A DNA stretch of 64,000 nt from Pseudomonadota bacterium (GCA_041395565.1 JAWLAI010000009.1:1-64000), one strand, 5' to 3'; positions 27,288 to 36,756 are shown, numbered from the stretch's first letter. The notes: generated by a model not told the origin, from the letters alone. Program-made: numbers and translations.

Positions 27288-28595
27288 TCAGTCCAGGCGT
27301 ACTGCGCCGGCCCGGGTTTCGCGTTCCAGCGCACGATAGCCGATGTCGGTACGATAATAAACATCCGGCCACTCGATGCGGCTGACACAGGCATACGCCT
27401 GCTGCTGCGCGGCGCCGATGGTCTCGCCCAGCGCACACACACAGAGCACGCGCCCGCCGCTGGTCTTCACCGCATCGCCATCAGCGACCGTCCCGGCATG
27501 AAACACCTTGCAGGGCATGCCCTCGGCAGCCGCCAGGCCCGTGATCACATCGCCCTTGCGGTAACCGGACGGGTAACCGCCCGCCGCCATCACTACCCCC
27601 AACGCGACTCGCGGATCCCACACTGCCTCCACGGTGTCGAGCCGGCGGTCCAGCGCAGCCAGGCACAGCGCCACCAGGTCACTCTGCAGACGGCACATGA
27701 CGGGCTGCGTCTCCGGATCGCCGAAGCGCACGTTGAACTCCAGCACCTTCGGCACACCGTCGGCACCGATCATCAACCCGGCATAGAGGAACCCGGTGAA
27801 GGCGTTGCCCTCGGCCGCCATACCGCGGATGGTGGGCAGTATCACCTGCTGCATGACCCGCTCGTGGAGCTCCGGCGTCACCACCGGGGCCGGCGAATAG
27901 GCCCCCATACCGCCGGTGTTCGGTCCGGTGTCGCCATTGTCGCGTGCCTTGTGGTCCTGCGAGGTAGCCAGCGGCAGGCAGTGCTCCCCATCCACCATCG
28001 CGATGAAGCTGGCCTCCTCGCCCTGCAGGAATTCCTCGATCACGACACGGTGTCCGGCCGCGCCGAAGGCATTGCCGGCCAGCATGTCGCGCACGGCCGC
28101 GATGGCCTCGTCCTGCGTCTGCGCCAGGATGACGCCCTTGCCGGCAGCCAGCCCGTCGGCCTTCACAACGAGCGGGGTGCCCTGCGCGCGGATGTAATCG
28201 ATGGCCGCATCGACATCGTGAAAGCTCGCGTAGGCTGCCGTGGGGATCGCGTGTCGGTGCAGGAAATCCTTGGCAAACGACTTGGAGCCTTCCAGTTGCG
28301 CCGCGCCGCGGCCCGGCCCGAAACAGGGCAATCCGGCATCCCGGAAGCGGTCGACGATCCCGGCCACCAGCGGCACCTCGGGCCCGATGATGGTCAGGCC
28401 GATGGCCTGCGCCCGCGCGAAGGCGATCAGGGCGTCGATGTCGAGCGCATCGATGGCGACGTTCTCGACACCCGGTTCCAGCGCGGTACCGGCATTGCCC
28501 GGCGCCACGTACACCGCGTCCGCGAGCGGCGACTGCGCCGCCTTCCAGGCCAGCGCGTGCTCGCGCCCGCCATTGCCGATAATGAGGATGTTCAT
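27288..28595 (-). CDS. purD: Phosphoribosylamine-glycine ligase PurD
   Basis: ATP-grasp enzyme joining phosphoribosylamine and glycine in purine synthesis. The 435 residues show the N-terminal MNILIIGNGGREHALAWK, the GPEVPLVAGI block, the ATP-grasp segment VVKADGLAAGKGVI and the metal-binding EFNVRFGDPETQ. ATG 28595 sits directly before the conserved N-terminus; a longer upstream frame to 28631 has no family match. It is the last gene of the purH-purD pair, separated from purH by a repeat-rich 648-base gap. Confidence 0.96.
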   Translation of the reverse strand: MNILIIGNGGREHALAWKAAQSPLADAVYVAPGNAGTALEPGVENVAIDALDIDALIAFARAQAIGLTIIGPEVPLVAGIVDRFRDAGLPCFGPGRGAAQLEGSKSFAKDFLHRHAIPTAAYASFHDVDAAIDYIRAQGTPLVVKADGLAAGKGVILAQTQDEAIAAVRDMLAGNAFGAAGHRVVIEEFLQGEEASFIAMVDGEHCLPLATSQDHKARDNGDTGPNTGGMGAYSPAPVVTPELHERVMQQVILPTIRGMAAEGNAFTGFLYAGLMIGADGVPKVLEFNVRFGDPETQPVMCRLQSDLVALCLAALDRRLDTVEAVWDPRVALGVVMAAGGYPSGYRKGDVITGLAAAEGMPCKVFHAGTVADGDAVKTSGGRVLCVCALGETIGAAQQQAYACVSRIEWPDVYYRTDIGYRALERETRAGAVRLD

Positions 28596-28646
28596 GATTG
28601 CTGTATCAAATGTATCCGCCACAGAGATCACGGAGCGCGCAGGGAA

Positions 28647-28682
28647 GTGAATACTCCACCGGCTAAAGCCCGTGGCTTCAGG
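28647..28682 (-). mobile_element. Possible relic of an IS200/IS605-type (tnpB) element end
   Basis: On the minus strand this reads CCTGAAGCCACGGGCTTTAG, then CCGGTGGAGTATTCAC: a stem of CCACGGGC and GCCGGTGG around TTTA, followed by a TTCAC-like cleavage site. This arrangement is typical of right ends of IS200/IS605 tnpB elements. No tnpA or tnpB coding remains, so only a decayed or solo end is claimed, from memory of such ends and not from a database search. Confidence 0.4.
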
Positions 28683-28802
28683 TTACCGCTGAAAGCTGGA
28701 TCGATCGGCCATCCGGCCGATTGCCCCGACATTCAACTCCGCTGGCATTCCACGCTCCCCGTGCACCGCAATTGCCCATACGCCTGTATGAAGGTCCCCG
28801 TC

Positions 28803-28871
28803 ATTGCGGCGCAGGCCGCAATCAGATCTACCCATGGAGCAGTCTCTCTGGATGCCGGCATACGCCGGCAT
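28803..28871. repeat. REP/BIME-like unit with two palindromes
   Basis: Palindromes attgcggcgcaggccgcaat (28803-28822) and atgccggcatacgccggcat (28852-28871) are separated by 29 bases, with gtcat before and gacg after. The layout matches the element at 25337-25493 but lacks its 22-bp inverted ends. Confidence 0.55.
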
Positions 28872-28998
28872 GACGATTTGCCGCCTGAAGGCGGGGGGTT
28901 TACTGATCCCCTATTAGAGACGCTAAATATACGTGTCGCGATTTACGATCATACGTGAAGCACAGAAATTACTTACGGAACCTCTGGTCAATGAATCC

Positions 28999-29080
28999 CG
29001 TCATTGCGAGCGTAGCGATGCGATCCCCCACATGGTATCAGCCAGTTCGAGATTGCTGCGTCACCGCGTTCCGCGGTAAC
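28999..29080. repeat. Palindromic repeat of the 'cgtcattgcgagcgtagc' type
   Basis: The left part reads cgtcattgcgagcgtagcga, and the right part (29047-29080) begins gagattgctgcgtcaccgcg and ends in a gcggtaac arm. These are the two arms of a widely distributed bacterial intergenic palindrome. Confidence 0.4.
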
Positions 29081-29104
29081 CGTTCCATGCGCTACGCCAC
29101 CTCG

Positions 29105-29156
29105 TGCATGGCCCAGGCCAGTCTCTCGGCCGTTCCCGGCCTCACCTTCTCCCTGC
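29105..29156. repeat. 52-base dispersed repeat, copy 1
   Basis: Identical over 52 bases to the reverse complement of 53536-53587. Here only the single arm is present, without the hairpin partner seen in the second copy. It is in the gap between purH and purD. Confidence 0.7.
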
Positions 29157-29243
29157 GATCGTCGCCATGACGGACGAGCCAGATGTTACTTAAAAATACG
29201 CCTGCGTGAATTACAACACCCCGTGTTCTCTGTGGCGTTACTG

Positions 29244-30806
29244 TCAGTGCCGGAAATGCCGCATGCCGGTGAATACCATGGCGATGCCGTGTTCGTTGGC
29301 GGCAGCGATGACCTCGTCGTCGCGCAGCGAGCCGCCGGGCTGGATCACCGCGGCGACGCCAGCCGCCGCCGCCTGGTCGATACCGTCGCGGAACGGGAAG
29401 AAGGCGTCCGATGCCATGACCGAACCCTTGACCTCGAGACCCTCGTCCGCGGCCTTGAGCGCCGCCACCCGGGCGCTGTAGACACGGCTCATCTGGCCGG
29501 CGCCGACGCCGACCGTCATGCCGTCGCGGCAATAGACAATGGCATTGGATTTGACGAATTTGGCGACCCGCCAGGCGAACAGCAGATCCTGGATTTGCGC
29601 TGCAGTCGGCGCCTGCCGGGTCACCACCTTCAGCGCGTCGGCCGTGACCCGCCCCAGGTCGCGGTCCTGCACCAGCAAGCCACCGTTGACGCGTTTGAAA
29701 TCAAGCATGGAAACGGGTTCGTCCGCCCAGCACCCGCATTCCAGCACCCTTACGTTCTTCTTGGCGGCCAACACCGGCAGCGCCTCGGGATCGACCGCAG
29801 GCGCGATGATCACCTCGACGAACTGGCGCTCGAGGATTGCCGCGGCGGTTTCCGCCTCCAGGGTGCGGTTGAAAGCGATGATGCCGCCGAAGGCCGAGGT
29901 CGGATCGGTCTTGAATGCCCGCTCGTAAGCGGCGAGCGGGGTGTCGCCCAGGGCGACCCCGCAGGGATTGGCGTGCTTGACGATGACGCACGCCGGCCCC
30001 TCGGGGAAGGATTTAACGCATTCCAGCGCAGCATCGGTATCCGCCACATTGTTGTAGGACAGCTCCTTGCCCTGCAACTGGTGTGCGGTCGCGACTGACG
30101 CCTCGCGTGGTTCGTGCTCGACATAAAAAGCGGCACGCTGGTGCGGATTCTCGCCGTAGCGCATGGTCTGGGCACGGCGGTACTGCAGACTGAGGGTATG
30201 CGGGAAATCCGCGCGCTCGCCCGCGGCATCGATCGCCCCGAGGTAATTCGCGATCGCGCCGTCGTAGCGTGCCGTGTGTTCGAAGGTCTTCAATGCCAGC
30301 CGGTAGCGCGTGGCTGCGGAAACCCGGTTTCCACCAGCGCGCATTTCCTCGATCACCGTCTCGTAATCCGCACTGTCCACCACCACGGTCACCGCGGCGT
30401 GATTCTTCGCCGCCGCGCGCAGCAGCGTCGGACCGCCGATATCGATATTCTCGATAGCCGTACCCAGATCGCAATCCGGTCGTGCCACGGTCAGCTCGAA
30501 CGGATACAGATTGACCGCCACCAGATCGATGGGCAGGATGCCGTTCGAGGCCATGACTTCCGCATCGATGTCGCGGCGCCCCAGGATGCCGCCGTGGATG
30601 CGCGGATGCAGGGTCTTCACGCGTCCGTCCATCATCTCCGGGAAACCGGTGTAATCGGACACCTCGGTGACGGCAACACCGGCCTGCTCGAGCATCCGCG
30701 CGGTACCACCCGTGGACAGGATCTCCACACCCAGCGCGTGCAGCTCCCTGGCAAAGTCGACCACACCGCTCTTGTCGGAAACGCTTATCAGTGCACGCGC
30801 GATCAT
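29244..30806 (-). CDS. purH: Bifunctional AICAR formyltransferase/IMP cyclohydrolase PurH
   Basis: Performs the last two steps of IMP synthesis. The 520 residues contain the N-terminal IMP cyclohydrolase/MGS-like domain (MIARALISVSDKSGVVDFAR, ILSTGGTA) and the C-terminal AICAR formyltransferase domain (about 205-520, with KHANPCGVALG and GDAFFPFRDGID-like SDAFFPFRDG). ATG 30806 is 4 bases after the fis stop, so translation is probably coupled to the dusB-fis unit. Confidence 0.97.
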   Translation of the reverse strand: MIARALISVSDKSGVVDFARELHALGVEILSTGGTARMLEQAGVAVTEVSDYTGFPEMMDGRVKTLHPRIHGGILGRRDIDAEVMASNGILPIDLVAVNLYPFELTVARPDCDLGTAIENIDIGGPTLLRAAAKNHAAVTVVVDSADYETVIEEMRAGGNRVSAATRYRLALKTFEHTARYDGAIANYLGAIDAAGERADFPHTLSLQYRRAQTMRYGENPHQRAAFYVEHEPREASVATAHQLQGKELSYNNVADTDAALECVKSFPEGPACVIVKHANPCGVALGDTPLAAYERAFKTDPTSAFGGIIAFNRTLEAETAAAILERQFVEVIIAPAVDPEALPVLAAKKNVRVLECGCWADEPVSMLDFKRVNGGLLVQDRDLGRVTADALKVVTRQAPTAAQIQDLLFAWRVAKFVKSNAIVYCRDGMTVGVGAGQMSRVYSARVAALKAADEGLEVKGSVMASDAFFPFRDGIDQAAAAGVAAVIQPGGSLRDDEVIAAANEHGIAMVFTGMRHFRH

Positions 30807-30810
30807 GTTT

Positions 30811-31071
30811 TCAGTGTTCCAGGTTGTATTGTTTGAGTTTCTTGCGGAGGGTCGCGCGGCTGATGCCCAGCATTTCGGCGGCCTGACTCTGGTTGCCGTC
30901 CACGTGATGCATGACGACATTGAGCAGTGCGGGTTCCACCTCGTTGAGTACCAGGTGATACAGGTCCTTGACCTTGTGTCCGTTCAGATCGCCCAGATAG
31001 AGCTGTATGGCCGAGGTCACGCTGCGGCGGATAGGCTGTTTGCGGCGCTCGCGCCGGGGCTGCGCGATCAT
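30811..31071 (-). CDS. fis: DNA-binding protein Fis
   Basis: Nucleoid protein that bends DNA and activates growth-related promoters. The 86-residue protein is shorter at the N-terminus than E. coli Fis (98), but the C-terminal helix-turn-helix NQSQAAEMLGISRATLRKKL is almost identical. It overlaps dusB by 4 bases, the classic dusB-fis operon, so it is expected to be controlled with dusB. Confidence 0.96.
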   Translation of the reverse strand: MIAQPRRERRKQPIRRSVTSAIQLYLGDLNGHKVKDLYHLVLNEVEPALLNVVMHHVDGNQSQAAEMLGISRATLRKKLKQYNLEH

Positions 31072-32087
31072 GCGGCCTGTACCTGTTGATCAGCACGCCG
31101 GGCGAAGAACTCGTGCACACACGCCAGCTGCGCCGCCGCACTTTCCAGACGGTTGATCCGGTCACGAAAGGCATTGCCGTCGCGCTGCCCGCGGCTGTAC
31201 CAGGCGATGTGCTTGCGCGCCACGCGCACGCCGGTATATTCGCCGTAGAAATCGTACAGATGCTCGAGATGACCGCTGAGAACGCGGCAGATTTCCGCTG
31301 CTCCCGGCTCCGGCAGCAGTTGCCCGGTACGCAGGTAATGGGCGATTTCGCGGAAGATCCAGGGCCGGCCCTGGGCTGCACGCCCGATCATGATGCCATC
31401 GACCCCGGTGTAGCGCAGCACCGCCGCCGCCTGTTCGGGGGTATCGATATCACCGTTGGCGATCACCGGTATCCCGACCGCGGCCTTGATTGCGCGCACC
31501 GTATCGTGTTCGGCCGCACCGCGATAACCGCAGGCACGCGTACGTCCGTGCACGGCAAGCGCCCTGATCCCCGCCTGTGCGGCGATCCGCGCCACGCGCA
31601 GGCCGTTCCTGTGCCCTGGATCCCAGCCGGTACGTATCTTCAACGTGACCGGCACCGGAACTGCCGCGACCACGGCATCGAGGATCCGGCCCACCAGCGA
31701 CTCGTCGCACAGCAGGGCGGAACCAGCCATCACGTTGCATACCTTCTTTGCGGGACAGCCCATGTTGATATCGATGATCTGCGCGCCCTGGTCCACATTG
31801 AAGCGTGCCGCGTCTGCCATCATGACAGGATCGGAACCGGCGATCTGCACCGATACCGGCGCCGGCTCGCCGCGATGATCGATGCGGCGCCGGGTCTTGC
31901 GGCTGCCCCAGAGCAACGCGTTCGAGGACACCATCTCCGACACTGCCATGCCGGCACCGAGTTCACGGCACAACTGACGGAACGGCCGATCGGTCACACC
32001 GGCCATCGGCGCCAGCACGAGATTGTTTGGTAATTGATAGGGTCCTATGTTCACCGGTGTTATGACGTTTGGAGTAACGGATTTCAT
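31068..32087 (-). CDS. dusB: tRNA-dihydrouridine synthase B
   Basis: FMN-dependent enzyme that reduces uridine to dihydrouridine in tRNA. The 339-residue TIM-barrel protein shows NNLVLAPMAGVTDRPFRQLC, the catalytic-cysteine block MGCPAKKVCNVMAGSAL, KIRTGWD, and NGDIDTPEQA. It is the promoter-proximal gene of dusB-fis-purH. Upstream bases 32088-32167 contain a short A-run but no clear terminator. Confidence 0.95.
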   Translation of the reverse strand: MKSVTPNVITPVNIGPYQLPNNLVLAPMAGVTDRPFRQLCRELGAGMAVSEMVSSNALLWGSRKTRRRIDHRGEPAPVSVQIAGSDPVMMADAARFNVDQGAQIIDINMGCPAKKVCNVMAGSALLCDESLVGRILDAVVAAVPVPVTLKIRTGWDPGHRNGLRVARIAAQAGIRALAVHGRTRACGYRGAAEHDTVRAIKAAVGIPVIANGDIDTPEQAAAVLRYTGVDGIMIGRAAQGRPWIFREIAHYLRTGQLLPEPGAAEICRVLSGHLEHLYDFYGEYTGVRVARKHIAWYSRGQRDGNAFRDRINRLESAAAQLACVHEFFARRADQQVQAA

Positions 32088-32167
32088 CCCGGGCCGAAGG
32101 GACCGGAGATAATACCCGCTTGCGTGATCATGTAAAAGCGTTAAAAAAAGCGAAGTGAATTCAGGCT

Positions 32168-32950
32168 TCAGAGAAAGCCGAACTGATATGACACGGCTTT
32201 GTCACCCGGATCCTGCACTTCCAGAACCACCTGCACGGTCGCGTGTGCCGGCAAACCGGCGTTGTAATCGGGCCCATTGCGCAGGTATTCCGCCGGCCGG
32301 AACCGGCGCATGGCGACGGGATTGCCGGCCATGTCGGTAAAACTGACCTCGAATACGGGATATGGCTGGGTAAAGTCGGCACGATTCTCGAATGCCGCGT
32401 TGATCAGCAGGGCACCCGCCGCAACCGGGTGTTGACGCACATCGCGCTCCAGGATGGCCAGTCGCGACAGATCGACACGCAGCGGCAGTTCGCAGCGCAG
32501 CACCGCGCAGAAGCGCTCGAGTGCCGGCCGCCATGCGGGATCGGCCGCCAGGCCGACCCGGTTAAAAAACGTCCATTGCATGCCGAGCAGGACGACCAGC
32601 ACGGCGATCGCGGAGAGACTGAACAGGTCCCGGCCCTGCAGGCTCCGATGCTCCCAGGACGATCCGGTGAGCATGGGCGGCAGCGCGTCCATTTCCGCCG
32701 CCGGTTCGGTCATGCGCTCCTCCACGTCGGGCTCGACTTCGATGCCTCCCATGCGCGCCGCCTCGCTGGTCAGGGCGAGACTACCGGCCGCATCGACCGC
32801 TGCGCGCACTGCCGCCAGGTCTTCGTACAGATAGTCGACGGCGCTGTAGACCTGCCGGCACTCGCCGCAGCGCACCCTGCCCCCCGCCCTCCCCAGCTGG
32901 GCGGCGGATACCTGGAACACCACAGAGCAATTCGGGCAATAGGTATACAT
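32168..32950 (-). CDS. MJ0042-type zinc-ribbon and DUF3426 membrane protein
   Basis: Protein of 260 residues with an N-terminal zinc ribbon (CPNC and CGEC, residues about 5-35), a variable acidic linker, one membrane span at about 148-170 (SAIAVLVVLLGMQW) and a C-terminal DUF3426 domain (about 175-260, LERDVRQHPVAAGALLINAA). Function is not known; the domain plan and its place between prmA and dusB are typical of this group. ATG 32950 was chosen over an upstream TTG. Confidence 0.85.
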   Translation of the reverse strand: MYTYCPNCSVVFQVSAAQLGRAGGRVRCGECRQVYSAVDYLYEDLAAVRAAVDAAGSLALTSEAARMGGIEVEPDVEERMTEPAAEMDALPPMLTGSSWEHRSLQGRDLFSLSAIAVLVVLLGMQWTFFNRVGLAADPAWRPALERFCAVLRCELPLRVDLSRLAILERDVRQHPVAAGALLINAAFENRADFTQPYPVFEVSFTDMAGNPVAMRRFRPAEYLRNGPDYNAGLPAHATVQVVLEVQDPGDKAVSYQFGFL

Positions 32951-33044
32951 GGACAAAAGTTTACCTTAATTCACTGACGGATTGCCGGAATCGGCGGTGC
33001 GTGCAATGGCGCTGCGATCCGCGGCGCGCACCCTGTGTCGCGGT

Positions 33045-33932
33045 TTACGCTCCAGCAGTGTGTTTCGTACCCGTCAGCAGCACCCACTCCTCACGCTGCT
33101 GTGGCGCATCGAATACGATCCAGGGGGCGTAGGCCGCGCTGACCGCTTCCGCCTGCGTCGCCAGGATGCCGGTCAGCAGCAGGGTGCCGCCCGGCCGGAG
33201 CAGGGCGGACAGTACCGGCGCCAGTTCCACGAGTGGATTTGCCAGAATATTGGCTAGCACCAGATCGGCCGGGGTCCGATCGAGGTCGTCGGGCAGACAG
33301 ACATCGATACCCGAGACAATGCCATTAGCCGCCGCGTTTGCCCGGGTAACCGCCAGCGCAGCGGGATCGATGTCCGTTGCCAGCACCTGCGCGGCGCCGA
33401 GCCTGGCGGCCGCGAGCGCCAGGATGCCCGAACCGCAACCGTAATCGATGACACGCCGGGCGACCGGCGGATGATGGTCCAGCCACTCCAGACACAGCGC
33501 CGTGGTGGCGTGGGTGCCGGTGCCGAAGGCAACCCCCGGATCCAGGGTAATCACCGCGGCCCCGGCGTCCGGACAGGCCGCGCCGGATGGACAGACCCAC
33601 AGCCGCGCGCCGAAACGCATCGGCCTGAATGTATCGCGCCAGGTATTGGACCAGTCACGATCTTCCAGTACGGAGACGGCAAGTGGCGGCAGCGGCTCGC
33701 CCAGGACCGCACGCAGTGCCGCCTCGACGGCAGCGGCATCGGCAGCGGCGGAAAACAAAGCCACCACACGCGGATTGCGCCAGATCGGCTGGGCCCCGGG
33801 CAGCGGCTCCACGAGCAACTCGTGCGCCGCATCCTGCAGCGACACGGACAGCGCACCTGCCGACTCCAAGGCGGCGGTCACGGCCTCCGCCAGCTCGCGC
33901 GGCACGTCAATGGAGAACAGCAGCCAGTTCAT
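33045..33932 (-). CDS. prmA: Ribosomal protein L11 methyltransferase PrmA
   Basis: Uses S-adenosylmethionine to trimethylate ribosomal protein L11. The 295 residues have the N-terminal substrate-recognition domain and a methyltransferase domain with VIDYGCGSGILALAAARLG (motif I), GVAFGTGTHATTALCL and LVLANILANPLVEL. The length is standard. It lies downstream of accC and upstream of the zinc-ribbon protein gene, all on the same strand. Confidence 0.95.
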   Translation of the reverse strand: MNWLLFSIDVPRELAEAVTAALESAGALSVSLQDAAHELLVEPLPGAQPIWRNPRVVALFSAAADAAAVEAALRAVLGEPLPPLAVSVLEDRDWSNTWRDTFRPMRFGARLWVCPSGAACPDAGAAVITLDPGVAFGTGTHATTALCLEWLDHHPPVARRVIDYGCGSGILALAAARLGAAQVLATDIDPAALAVTRANAAANGIVSGIDVCLPDDLDRTPADLVLANILANPLVELAPVLSALLRPGGTLLLTGILATQAEAVSAAYAPWIVFDAPQQREEWVLLTGTKHTAGA

Positions 33933-34095
33933 GCCCCACCTCTATAGCCGCGTGTAACGCAGTCGCGGCAGGCGCGCCGACTGTCACCGCGATCCGCCCG
34001 GGCGCATGCCGTGCCCGTCGACGCGTCGTGTTGCGAAAGGGAATCAGCACAGGCATGGAGATCCTGCGGTCGGGACCGTCGCGGAGGCGTGGTGG

Positions 34096-35436
34096 CTACA
34101 GCCCCAACTTCTTTTCCAGGTAGTGGATATCCGCGCCGCCGGCCATGAAAATCGGATCCGTGACGATATCGCGCTGCAACGGCACGTTCGACTTGATACC
34201 CTCGATGACGATCTCGTTCAGCGCGACGCGCATGCGTGCCAGCGCCGAGGCGCGGGTCTCGCCATGCGCAATCAGCTTGCCGATCATGGAATCGTAATAC
34301 GGCGGCACACGGTAGCCGTTGTAGATATGGGTATCCATGCGGATTCCCGGGCCACCCGGCGCATGGTAATTGCTGATGGTGCCCGGTGAAGGCATGAAGT
34401 TGGTCGGATCTTCCGCATTGATGCGGCACTCGATGGCGTGGCCGCGGATCCGGATATCCTTCTGCTTGTAGCTCAGCCCCCTGCCTGCCGCGATGTACAG
34501 CTGTTCCTTGACGATATCGACACCGGTCACCATCTCGGTGACCGGGTGCTCGACCTGGACACGGGTATTCATCTCGATGAAATAGAACTCACCGTTTTCG
34601 TACAGGAACTCGAACGTTCCCGCCCCGCGGTACTTCAGCCTGGCACAGGCCTCCGCGCAACGCTGCCCCATCTCCTGACGCTGCTTCTCCGTGATGCCCG
34701 GCGCCGGCGCCTCTTCCACCACCTTCTGATGCCGGCGCTGCATGGAACAGTCGCGCTCGCCGAGGTGGATGGCATTCCCCTCCCCGTCGCCCAGCACCTG
34801 GAATTCGACATGACGCGGCGTCACCAGGAATTTTTCCATGTAAACGACGTCGTTGTTGAATGCGTTCTTGGCTTCGGTGCGGGTCAGCGAAATGGCGCCG
34901 AGCAGCGCCGCCTCGGCGTGCACCACGCGCATACCGCGCCCGCCGCCACCGCCGGCCGCCTTGATGATGATCGGATAGCCGATCCCGCGCGCCAGCTTCA
35001 GGTTGGCGGCGTCATCGTCCCCGAGCGGGCCGTCGGAACCGGGAACGGTCGGTACGCCGGCCTCCTTCATGGCACGGATGGCCGCGACCTTGTCGCCCAT
35101 GATGCGGATGGTTTCCGGCCGCGGGCCGATGAAAATGAAACCGCTGCGTTCAACCTGCTCGGCGAAATCGTCGTTTTCCGAGAGGAAGCCGTAACCGGGA
35201 TGGATCGCGCTGGCATCGGTCACCTCGGCCGCGCTGATGATGGCCGGGATGTTGAGGTAGCTCTCCGTCGACGGCGCCGGCCCGATGCAGACGCTCTCGT
35301 CCGCCAGCAGCACATGCTTCAGGTCCCGGTCTGCCGCGGAATGCACCGCCACAGTGGCGATACCGAGCTCATGGCAGGAACGCAGGATGCGCAGGGCGAT
35401 CTCGCCCCGGTTGGCGATGACGACTTTTTCCAGCAT
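34096..35436 (-). CDS. accC: Biotin carboxylase subunit of acetyl-CoA carboxylase
   Basis: Carboxylates the biotin on AccB with bicarbonate and ATP, starting fatty-acid synthesis. The 446-residue length equals E. coli AccC's. Characteristic blocks are MLEKVVIANRGEIALRILRS, the glycine-rich ATP lid AAGGGGGRGM, EKFLVTPRHVEFQVLGDG, and MNTRVQVEHPVTEMVTGVDI. It shares one base with the end of accB, so the pair is tightly coupled. Confidence 0.98.
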   Translation of the reverse strand: MLEKVVIANRGEIALRILRSCHELGIATVAVHSAADRDLKHVLLADESVCIGPAPSTESYLNIPAIISAAEVTDASAIHPGYGFLSENDDFAEQVERSGFIFIGPRPETIRIMGDKVAAIRAMKEAGVPTVPGSDGPLGDDDAANLKLARGIGYPIIIKAAGGGGGRGMRVVHAEAALLGAISLTRTEAKNAFNNDVVYMEKFLVTPRHVEFQVLGDGEGNAIHLGERDCSMQRRHQKVVEEAPAPGITEKQRQEMGQRCAEACARLKYRGAGTFEFLYENGEFYFIEMNTRVQVEHPVTEMVTGVDIVKEQLYIAAGRGLSYKQKDIRIRGHAIECRINAEDPTNFMPSPGTISNYHAPGGPGIRMDTHIYNGYRVPPYYDSMIGKLIAHGETRASALARMRVALNEIVIEGIKSNVPLQRDIVTDPIFMAGGADIHYLEKKLGL

Positions 35437-35879
35437 CAGCTGATCACGAACAGGGGCTGACCGTATTCGACCGGCTGACCGTTATCAACCAGCTTCGCGG
35501 AAATCTTGCCGGCCTTGTCGGCCTCGATCTGGTTGAGCATCTTCATGGCCTCGATGATGCAAAGCGTGTCGCCGACCTTGACGGTCTGGCCCACCTCGAC
35601 GAAAGGCTTCGCGCCGGGTGACGGTGCCTCGTAGAAAGTGCCGACCATCGGCGAGGTGACACTGTGACCGGCGGGTACGGCAGGCTCAGCCGCAGCCTCG
35701 GGTATTGCCGCGGCCGGTGCTGCGGCGACGGGTGGTGGCAGCGGCGGCGGATAATAGGCCGCGGGCACCGGCCCGGTACGGCTGATCCGCACCGACTCCT
35801 CGCCTTCGTGAATCTCGATTTCAGCGATCTGCGACTCCTCCAGCAGCTCGATGAGTTTCTTGACCTTGCGAATATCCAT
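35436..35879 (-). CDS. accB: Biotin carboxyl carrier protein AccB
   Basis: Carries the biotin group in acetyl-CoA carboxylase. The 147-residue protein has an N-terminal helical part (MDIRKVKKLIELLEESQI), a proline/alanine-rich linker (residues about 40-70) and a C-terminal biotinyl domain with the target Lys113 in EAMKM. Gene order aroQ-accB-accC is conserved in Gammaproteobacteria. Confidence 0.97.
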   Translation of the reverse strand: MDIRKVKKLIELLEESQIAEIEIHEGEESVRISRTGPVPAAYYPPPLPPPVAAAPAAAIPEAAAEPAVPAGHSVTSPMVGTFYEAPSPGAKPFVEVGQTVKVGDTLCIIEAMKMLNQIEADKAGKISAKLVDNGQPVEYGQPLFVIS

Positions 35880-35929
35880 TGCTGTGTCCGTTCAGTTAAG
35901 TGTTCGTTGCGGGAAGCACATCTGCCGGC

Positions 35930-36379
35930 TTAATCAGTTTGTTTGTTCAGATAGTCCACCGCCGCCTCCAGCGCGAGCCGGTAGCCGGTCGGCCCCAGAC
36001 CCGCTATGACACCGACCGCGATGTCCGAAAAATAGGACTGCTTACGGAACGGCTCGCGGGCATGGACGTTGGACAGATGGACCTCGATAAAGGGAATCCC
36101 GACCGCCTGCAGCGCATCGCGCAGACCGATACTCGTGTGAGTGAGCGCCGCCGGATTAATAATAATGAAAACAATATCCTGCGCGCGCGCGGCCTGCACC
36201 CGATTGATCAATTCATGTTCGGCATTACTCTGGAAGTGCACCAGCTCGAACCCGGCCTCGGCTGCCTGCGCCTGCAGGTCGGCGACGATCTCGTCCAATG
36301 TGGCGGCGCCGTAATGCTCCGGCTCACGCGTGCCCAGGAGATTGAGATTCGGGCCGCTGAGGACGAGTAATTGAGTCAT
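35930..36379 (-). CDS. aroQ: Type II 3-dehydroquinate dehydratase AroQ
   Basis: Converts 3-dehydroquinate to 3-dehydroshikimate in aromatic amino acid synthesis. The 149 residues begin LLVLSGPNLNLLGTREPEHY, with the catalytic Tyr23, followed by the INPAALTHTS segment and EVHLSNVHAREPFR. It is first in the aroQ-accB-accC series. Confidence 0.97.
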   Translation of the reverse strand: MTQLLVLSGPNLNLLGTREPEHYGAATLDEIVADLQAQAAEAGFELVHFQSNAEHELINRVQAARAQDIVFIIINPAALTHTSIGLRDALQAVGIPFIEVHLSNVHAREPFRKQSYFSDIAVGVIAGLGPTGYRLALEAAVDYLNKQTD

Positions 36380-36756
36380 GCTGTGTCGTGGAAACTTATT
36401 GATTTGACCAGTTTTTCATCAACGATATGGCCGCAAGCGGCGATTCGCCCAGGATCCGGGCGAATTCTAATTAATTCGGAGTGGTCTTGTCCAACGAATG
36501 TGCGCTATCGCGCTCGAATGCGCCCCTGTTTACTGCAATACCAGGCAAGATCGCGGATTAATCGTGGCAGCGCCACCGCTCCGGCTGCCGGCTTGCGGGC
36601 GCCAGAGTCCGGCCCGGCGCATTGGCCGAGCCGGGGACACGGGAGGGGGTTTCGGATGTCGCCGCGTACCGCCGGGGCTGGCGGCGTCAGGCACGTCCAG
36701 CCGGCGATCGCGTGTTAGCGGGTCTGCCGTGACTATCCATCACAGCAGCGCAGCCT
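36380..36756. other. Intergenic region upstream of aroQ
   Basis: No gene is seen. The part near aroQ is AT-rich and carries the hairpin at 36443-36465; the part near the following lipoprotein gene is GC-rich without recognisable sites. Confidence 0.45.
36443..36465. promoter_or_regulatory. Perfect 8-bp stem hairpin in the aroQ leader region
   Basis: ATTCGCCC (36443-36450) and GGGCGAAT (36458-36465) form a perfect stem with a 7-base loop, next to an AT-rich stretch. It lies about 65-85 bases upstream of the aroQ start and may be an operator or a transcription-stopping structure; no U-run follows on either strand. Confidence 0.35.

Larger units (their letters stand above)
28596..29243. other. 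Repeat-rich intergenic region between purH and purD
   Basis: No gene is seen. In order the region holds an IS200/IS605-like end relic, a two-palindrome REP unit, a second palindromic unit and one arm of a 52-base dispersed repeat. The purD translation start region is at its left end and has only a weak Shine-Dalgarno. Confidence 0.5.

Noticed and set aside
28596..28631. Upstream extension of purD to 28631
   Set aside because: The extra residues do not match the family and the conserved N-terminus begins at ATG 28595.
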